From the NCBI GenBank assembly GCA_039105265.1, contig JAPFFF010000065.1, positions 558,001-622,000 of the forward strand: a stretch of DNA of 64,000 nt, read 5' to 3'. The DNA is from Tritrichomonas musculus (lineage: Eukaryota > Parabasalia > Tritrichomonadida > Tritrichomonadidae). The position numbers were made by a program, and so were the translations under genes. The number at the start of each line of letters is the position of its first letter. The first letter of the stretch is position 1. Below are positions 58,535-64,000 of the stretch, piece after piece. The notes beneath the pieces were generated by a model that saw only the letters and a program-made list of their open reading frames with translations, was not told the origin of the DNA and did no database searches.

Positions 58535-59110
58535 TTAAATACATGTTTTTAATGAAATGTTGTGTCTAATGAGTTCGGTATAAATGCTATTATATTTGTA
58601 TTTCAAGTCATTTGATTCATTATTTTTGTACACCAAAATCCTATCAATCAAAAGATATTTGGAACGAGAAACGCAACCATTACACGCACAATCATCATTG
58701 ACAATCAATTCAACTTTATCAGCTTGTGTTAGTAATTTGATGAGTTCCATTAATGTATTTGAATGACAAATCAATAAATCATTGACTTTTATTGGGTTTG
58801 TTTCATAGATTGACAACAACAACTCAAGGAATTTGTTTTTGGTTTCAAGTTCTGTTATATCAGCTCCAATATCACTGATACCTCTTTCTAGGGAAACGTT
58901 GTTTGTTGGTTGTGGTGATTGATATACTCCACTCATCTGAGGTATAGTAAAATTTGTGGCTTGAGATGATTGTGGTAATGGTTGAACTGATGGATATTCA
59001 ACTGGTTGTGGTTGCTTTGGTTTGATGTTTATATTAATACTGGTTGATTGTTCCTGCTTAACTGATGCATCGTTCTCGCTACTTAATATACGAGCTTTTG
59101 ATAATGCCAT
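58535..59110 (-). CDS. Polinton protein of unknown role
   Basis: 191 residues from the ATG at 59110. A Pro/Gln/Ser-rich first third precedes a helical region and a CACNGC cluster. No family recognised; looks whole. Confidence 0.55.
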   Translation of the reverse strand: MALSKARILSSENDASVKQEQSTSININIKPKQPQPVEYPSVQPLPQSSQATNFTIPQMSGVYQSPQPTNNVSLERGISDIGADITELETKNKFLELLLSIYETNPIKVNDLLICHSNTLMELIKLLTQADKVELIVNDDCACNGCVSRSKYLLIDRILVYKNNESNDLKYKYNSIYTELIRHNISLKTCI

Positions 59111-59164
59111 GAATGTTTGAATAAAAATAAAACAACATTAATGATGAGTCATTCAATGATTCAT

Positions 59165-59443
59165 TTACAAAGTCATTTGTTCAGCTGATTTGATACGTTC
59201 ATCAATAGCTCTCAATTGTATCTTAATCGATTCAATATCATTAAATAGTTGTTTATATATTGTCAATATGTGAATCATCTTATCAAACTTTCCGTTTAAT
59301 GCGTCATCTTCAGAATTCATACATTCATTGAATATCTTGTCTTTAACTATTCGAAACTGAACGTGTAAAGATGATGTATCACAACTCAAGCCATTAATTG
59401 CACTATTCATTTTAAACCAAAAATAAAACTTCAAATGATTCAA
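59165..59443 (-). CDS. Polinton small helical protein, unknown
   Basis: 92 residues, mostly helical. The window frame may start a little downstream, at the ATG near 59410. No family recognised. Confidence 0.45.
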   Translation of the reverse strand: MNHLKFYFWFKMNSAINGLSCDTSSLHVQFRIVKDKIFNECMNSEDDALNGKFDKMIHILTIYKQLFNDIESIKIQLRAIDERIKSAEQMTL

Positions 59444-59448
59444 TGAAT

Positions 59449-60000
59449 TTAAATCAATTGTGGTCTTCTTTGATTGTTATTGTTATTGTTATCATTGTCT
59501 TCATCATCATCATTGTCATGAGTCTGTTGCCTTTTCAATGTGAGAATCTTGTTAACCATGTACGTTGATATATCTATGTTTAAATGCTTTTTGATTAATA
59601 GTTTTGTGTATGATGCTTGTTTATGTGCTGGCAACTTATTAATTTCATTCATTCGTTCATCATCAAGGAACTGTAGAACCAATTCACGGTCATGAGCGTT
59701 TAAGAACTTTGATGAATTGAATAAGGAGCGCTTTGGTTTATCACTTTTTGGTGTTATATCATTCAATAAACTATTTTGTTTAGAGAAATGGGGCAGATTT
59801 TCTTCATCTGATGATGAATCATTATTGTCATTGTCAAATGAAACATTATTCACAAGGTTCCTGAAAGCTTCATGGTCATCTGATTTAGCAATCAATATCG
59901 TTAACAAATGACGGATTGCATCAACATGTTTTATTATTTCTCTTAATTCTGTCATTTCAATGAAATAAAAAAACTGAATTATTTTTTTTTGATTTAACAT
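59449..60000 (-). CDS. Polinton protein of unknown role
   Basis: 183 residues from the ATG at 60000, or 168 from a second ATG near 59955. Helical, with an acidic Ser/Asp stretch and a Gln/Asn/Asp-rich end. It is divergent from the polymerase gene, with 42 bases between starts. No family recognised. Confidence 0.5.
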   Translation of the reverse strand: MLNQKKIIQFFYFIEMTELREIIKHVDAIRHLLTILIAKSDDHEAFRNLVNNVSFDNDNNDSSSDEENLPHFSKQNSLLNDITPKSDKPKRSLFNSSKFLNAHDRELVLQFLDDERMNEINKLPAHKQASYTKLLIKKHLNIDISTYMVNKILTLKRQQTHDNDDDEDNDNNNNNNQRRPQLI

Positions 60001-60042
60001 TTTTCAAATTTCAAATAAATTGATTTTTTAATTATATCATAA

Positions 60043-63000
60043 ATGAGTTCTCGTTATTACTATCAAAAAGATACCAAATCATTTGTTATTGAACAAATCA
60101 GGTATATCAATAATGAACTTCAATTAAAACCTCGCTTGTCAACATCTAAGCCTAGTGATTATGATGTTAAACACTTCAAATCAATCTTAGAAAACTATCT
60201 GAATTCATACGGTTTTAGAGAACATGAAGGTAATAGAATAGATGACATATCAATATTAGATTTCGTTAATAGAATGAAGAAAGAAGCAGAAGAACAAGCA
60301 GAAGAGGAGGAAGAGGAACAACATGAAGAAGAAGAGGATGAACATGAAGAAGAACAAGATGATGAACAAAAACTAAAACAACAACAAATCGAGTCCAACA
60401 TTAAAATAGCTCATGATGCACTCAACAAAGCCCTTCAATTAATTAAATCTGATAATATATTATTGAGACCATTACCACCAAAGACAAACAAACAGCCACA
60501 ACGATATGAAGACATTCGATTTAACAATGAAAACACTGAATTGGTTGAATATCTCAAAAAGTTTGGCTATAAAGGTGTGCATTCAAAACATGACTCATAT
60601 TTCATAATCAATGAACCTGAGAACTTTGATGAAGCAGTTGAAGCATGCAGTCATTTTATTGACCAGTTCCCAAATGATAGTGAAAAGGTTGAACGATTAG
60701 ATGAAGACAGCAAAGAACCGATAAAAATATATTACAAGAACGGAGTTTCATCAATTGAAGACATCAATGAATATTTGACTGAAACAGTATTTAAACAAGA
60801 AGTGAAACCATTCAAAATATATTTTCAATTGACTGGTATATTTGAGATACCACCAAAGAATGAAAGTGAAAGATATACATATGAAGCAAGTGATATCAAA
60901 TGGAAAAACTATAAATCATCAATTCCAATAATTGTCAGAGAGAATAAAGATATTGATAAAATTAAACTGTATATTGAATCAAAGATTCATGAATATGAAA
61001 CCACTACTTCAAACATCAAATTGTGTATCGTTTGGTCTGTTTCATTTACAATCTCTCGTGTAGTTAAGATAACAGGAAAGATTGATGGCTTGCCAAAAGA
61101 ATTCATTAAAAATAAATATATCATTATTGATAACGTTGATGATTGTTTGTGTTGGTATCGTTTCCTTGCTTGTTGTTTGAATAAAGAATTAATGAAAAAA
61201 CCTTTTACAATCTCTGACAGAACAGCAGCAGCAAAGAAAATATTATGTGATGAACACGGTTTGAGTTATACAAAGAAGCCTTCAAAAGCAGCAAAACAAT
61301 TAATCAACACCTTCAAAGGAATCACAATTGAAGAAATGAAAGAATCAGCGAAGAATCATAACATCAATGTCAACATTTATGAATACAACCAAACTGAAAC
61401 AGATAAAAAAGGCTTTTTCGATTTACAAGACCAATGGCATAACACAGACGAATCAAACAAAACGTTTTCAGCTCTGTTGTATTCAAAGGATAAGATAATT
61501 CACATAATGTACATCATCAATGCTGAAGCATTAACAAATATTCATATTTGTCCTCATTGTGGTTCATACATTCACAAAGGACATGAACATATGGATAGAT
61601 TCAACAGACATGTAGATAAATGTGAGAAGCTAGGAGGTAAATTCAAAAAGGATTTCATACCTTCACGAGAAGCTTTGCCATATTGTCCACACATTTTAAA
61701 CAATCCTGTTTATTTGTATTGTCTTTCATATGAACTTGAATGGAAGCCAACAATTCATTATATCACTTATGATTTTGAAACAATGGAGCAAAAGATTGAA
61801 AAGAAAGTTAGTGATAAATCAGTTATCAATTCTCGATTGATTCCTTTGAGTGTTTCATCATGTGTGAAACTTGATAAAGGTTTGATAACAAAGAACTTTG
61901 ACATACGAACAAATGAATTCATTGCCAAATGGATTGACTGGTTATTTGTTGTTGGCTGTGATGTGTATGTTGATAAATTGAATCATTTAAAATCATTCAT
62001 TAAAGATAAATCAGAAGAAGAACTCAATAAAATAGATACATCATTGAAAACAATAACAGTATTCGGTTTTAATTCATCACGATTTGATTCAAACTTATTC
62101 AAAGAGCAATTGATTAAAAATCATTGGTCTATCGATAGCGGAATGATTGGAACAGCTACATCATTGAAACAATTCATGTTGAAATCATCAAAGTATCCTA
62201 TTCGATTACGATTCATTGACGCACAGGCATTTGTTGCTGGAGGAACACTCAAACAGTTTGGAATCGATTTTGGCGGTATATCTAACAGTTCGAAAGGTGT
62301 ATTTCCTTATGAAGCAATCAACAATGAAAATTATAATGAAGTGTTATCAAAGAGTGAACCATTCGCATATGAAGACTTTTACAGTTATCTCAATCAAAAG
62401 AATCCATTAACAAAAGCTGATTATGAAGAGTATTTGATTGATTCAAAGAGGTTTGCAACACGTTGGGATTACTTGTTATCATACAATGACAATGATGTTG
62501 AAATGATGATTAATCCTATTGACAACCTTATTCAAATGAATGCTGAATATAAAGTTGATTTGATTAGCAATCTTTCATTGTCAAAGAACGCTTCATGTAT
62601 CAAATATGCTCTCGCTTACAAAGATTTCAACCCGAAGAATGATTATGAAATCATAAACAAATCAAATACATTTAAACCAACAATGAAATGGTGGATTAAT
62701 AAATGTGATAACTATAGAAAGCAAGATGAGAAACACAACAAAATGAATCAAAATCAACGTGATATATCAAAATGTGTTAGTGAAAAAGATTTTGATGCTT
62801 TCATGAAATTGTACAATTCAAATGAAACAGGTAAATGTCATTTATGTGGTGAACACTTCACATATGAAAACAAACCAACACTTGACAGAATAGATAACAA
62901 CAAAGGACATCAGATTGATAACTGTTTACTTGCTTGTGCTGAATGTAATCGTTTGAGACAAAGAGATGATGACAAGATAACAAGAACCAAAATACAATTG

Positions 63001-64000
63001 AAGAAATTCTGCAAGCTCCATCACCTGCCAACACTCATAACTGATGAAAAAGAATACTACAATTTGAGAGAGAATATAACGGGGGGTTTATCAAATGTAC
63101 TTCATCGAGTGAACATTAGAGGTCAAACATTAATCAATAAACTCAAATATGATGCCGTTAATGACAGAATCATTAGCTATGACACTTCAAACATAGTCTC
63201 ACACGTTGCTGGTATTGATTTCAATTCATTGTATCCTTCATCATTCAGTTCAGTAAAACATTCATTTAATCCTTATCACGGAGGAATCATGTACATGCCT
63301 GGTTCATTTATAAAACGCTTTGATGTTTATGATGAAGATGGAAACAAGAATGAAAAGGTATTTAATGCTGCAATGAATATCATTCAATCAAAGAAACGAT
63401 TTGATGCAAACCCTGAGTTTATATTCAAAGCTGAAGTCAAATTGAGATGTCCAAAGAATAAAATCAACGATTTGATTAATTTCCCTCCTGTGTTTAGAAA
63501 TATCAATATAATGAATGATGAGCAAACGATTGGAAGTTATATGTACAAATACATGAAAGACAATAAACTGAATTCAGCAGATAAAGAAACAAGAAAGCTG
63601 ACAATGTTGCTTGATACATGCGGAACATTTATGACGTTCTCGAACTATTATTTATGGTTTTTAATTGACCACGGACTTATTGTTGATGACATTAAGAGCT
63701 TGAGTTTATACGAGGCACATGACGGATTCAATCAATTTGTTTGTGAGTTTATGAAGAAGCGTCAAGATATATTGTCAGGAAAGACAAAAGGCAATGAAAA
63801 GTTTTACAAGATTAGCATGAACGGTTCTTACGGTTATGACGGTATGAATTCAGAGAACTTCAATAAAGTAAGAATTGTTGATAAAAATAAAGCATTTCAA
63901 TTAATTGCCTCCGATACTTATCGTAATGGTTGTAAACTGTCAAATGATTGTTATTTGATACAATCACAACCTCATTCATTCAAATGCAACACATGTCTCC
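60043..64000 (+). CDS. Polinton protein-primed DNA polymerase B, 3' end outside the window
   Basis: Open from the ATG at 60043 to the last base, more than 1300 codons. An acidic Glu-rich N-terminal region is followed by a long N-terminal extension, a CPHCG...H...C zinc-finger-like cluster near 61550, an exonuclease motif (YDFETM, near 61770), an HNH-like CHLCGEHF/CAEC cluster near 62835-62950, the polymerase motif DFNSLYPS near 63220 and KISMNGSYGYDG near 63810. The remaining polymerase motifs lie beyond the window. It looks whole as far as it can be seen. Confidence 0.85.
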   Translation, partial: MSSRYYYQKDTKSFVIEQIRYINNELQLKPRLSTSKPSDYDVKHFKSILENYLNSYGFREHEGNRIDDISILDFVNRMKKEAEEQAEEEEEEQHEEEEDEHEEEQDDEQKLKQQQIESNIKIAHDALNKALQLIKSDNILLRPLPPKTNKQPQRYEDIRFNNENTELVEYLKKFGYKGVHSKHDSYFIINEPENFDEAVEACSHFIDQFPNDSEKVERLDEDSKEPIKIYYKNGVSSIEDINEYLTETVFKQEVKPFKIYFQLTGIFEIPPKNESERYTYEASDIKWKNYKSSIPIIVRENKDIDKIKLYIESKIHEYETTTSNIKLCIVWSVSFTISRVVKITGKIDGLPKEFIKNKYIIIDNVDDCLCWYRFLACCLNKELMKKPFTISDRTAAAKKILCDEHGLSYTKKPSKAAKQLINTFKGITIEEMKESAKNHNINVNIYEYNQTETDKKGFFDLQDQWHNTDESNKTFSALLYSKDKIIHIMYIINAEALTNIHICPHCGSYIHKGHEHMDRFNRHVDKCEKLGGKFKKDFIPSREALPYCPHILNNPVYLYCLSYELEWKPTIHYITYDFETMEQKIEKKVSDKSVINSRLIPLSVSSCVKLDKGLITKNFDIRTNEFIAKWIDWLFVVGCDVYVDKLNHLKSFIKDKSEEELNKIDTSLKTITVFGFNSSRFDSNLFKEQLIKNHWSIDSGMIGTATSLKQFMLKSSKYPIRLRFIDAQAFVAGGTLKQFGIDFGGISNSSKGVFPYEAINNENYNEVLSKSEPFAYEDFYSYLNQKNPLTKADYEEYLIDSKRFATRWDYLLSYNDNDVEMMINPIDNLIQMNAEYKVDLISNLSLSKNASCIKYALAYKDFNPKNDYEIINKSNTFKPTMKWWINKCDNYRKQDEKHNKMNQNQRDISKCVSEKDFDAFMKLYNSNETGKCHLCGEHFTYENKPTLDRIDNNKGHQIDNCLLACAECNRLRQRDDDKITRTKIQLKKFCKLHHLPTLITDEKEYYNLRENITGGLSNVLHRVNIRGQTLINKLKYDAVNDRIISYDTSNIVSHVAGIDFNSLYPSSFSSVKHSFNPYHGGIMYMPGSFIKRFDVYDEDGNKNEKVFNAAMNIIQSKKRFDANPEFIFKAEVKLRCPKNKINDLINFPPVFRNINIMNDEQTIGSYMYKYMKDNKLNSADKETRKLTMLLDTCGTFMTFSNYYLWFLIDHGLIVDDIKSLSLYEAHDGFNQFVCEFMKKRQDILSGKTKGNEKFYKISMNGSYGYDGMNSENFNKVRIVDKNKAFQLIASDTYRNGCKLSNDCYLIQSQPHSFKCNTCL

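Larger units (their letters stand above)
56487..64000. mobile_element. Polinton/Maverick, left part; runs off the window
   Basis: A block of genes on both strands with a packaging-type ATPase and a protein-primed family B DNA polymerase is diagnostic of Polintons, which are abundant in Trichomonas. The left edge is put at AGTAGTGATAGTGG (56487), where composition changes to C/G-rich before the first gene; this is an inference, because the matching inverted end lies outside. Parts seen: two small plus-strand genes, the ATPase, a small hydrophobic frame, three genes of unknown role on the minus strand, and the polymerase on the plus strand. The visible genes are open and look whole, so the copy appears young. 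Integrase, protease and capsid genes would lie beyond the right edge. Confidence 0.85.

Noticed and set aside
60195-60401. Cys/Ser-rich minus-strand frame
   Set aside because: Opposite strand of the Glu-rich start of the Polinton polymerase.

Overview
The window is protist nuclear DNA and looks like a trichomonad (parabasalid), most like Tritrichomonas or Trichomonas. It is very AT-rich, genes sit on both strands 0.2-2 kb apart, and nearly all genes read as single exons. The families fit: DUF3447-type ankyrin proteins, TKL kinases fused to other domains, kinase-Sel1 proteins, beta-helix surface proteins with one C-terminal membrane helix, ALK-like glycine-rich proteins, bacterial-type glycosidases and a Polinton/Maverick. 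Initiator-like TCAYW motifs lie just upstream of several ATGs. TGA and TAA both act as ordinary stops. No rRNA or CRISPR array is present; one tRNA-like gene is.

Layout. 0-6 kb: a partial surface-protein gene, a decayed beta-helix surface gene, a truncated actin-binding (CH) gene fused to an amidohydrolase relic, and a 5'-truncated surface gene. 6.05-7.58 kb: an element with inverted-repeat ends. 7.76-12.1 kb: an ankyrin/DUF3447 gene followed by seven single-repeat ankyrin cassettes separated by 170-590 bp AT-rich spacers. 12.7-14.6 kb: a coiled-coil/glycine-rich protein. 15.3-17.6 kb: the second copy of the surface relic plus the intact CH gene, so about 2 kb is duplicated in the window. 18.8-21.1 kb: a second ankyrin gene. 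21.6-23.9 kb: a kinase with two discoidin-like domains. 24.3-29.5 kb: two divergent ABCA-type half transporters. 29.9-33.7 kb: a kinase-Sel1 gene split by one base. 34.2-35.6 kb: a kinase-GTPase fusion. 35.8 kb: a tRNA-Pro-like gene with anticodon UGU. 36.5-39.7 kb: a caspase-like protein without its catalytic dyad, a DUF4419 protein and a small AT-hook-like protein. 40.3-44.2 kb: a 1309-aa surface protein with a phenylalanine every six residues. 45.8-50.6 kb: a dead alpha-L-rhamnosidase and an intact alpha-galactosidase. 50.8-56.1 kb: repeats and non-autonomous DNA transposons, including a hAT-like element with a perfect 8-bp target duplication. 56.5 kb to the end: the left part of a Polinton whose genes look whole as far as they are visible.

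The genes do not form one pathway. The content points to surface interaction (three surface families), kinase and ankyrin signalling scaffolds, lipid transport and scavenging of plant or mucus sugars. The most unusual signal is the ankyrin cassette array: the same loop of every repeat is interrupted by AT-rich DNA without GT-AG ends, and a second ankyrin gene is broken at the same loop. Functions are assigned from motifs seen by eye; no database search was run.
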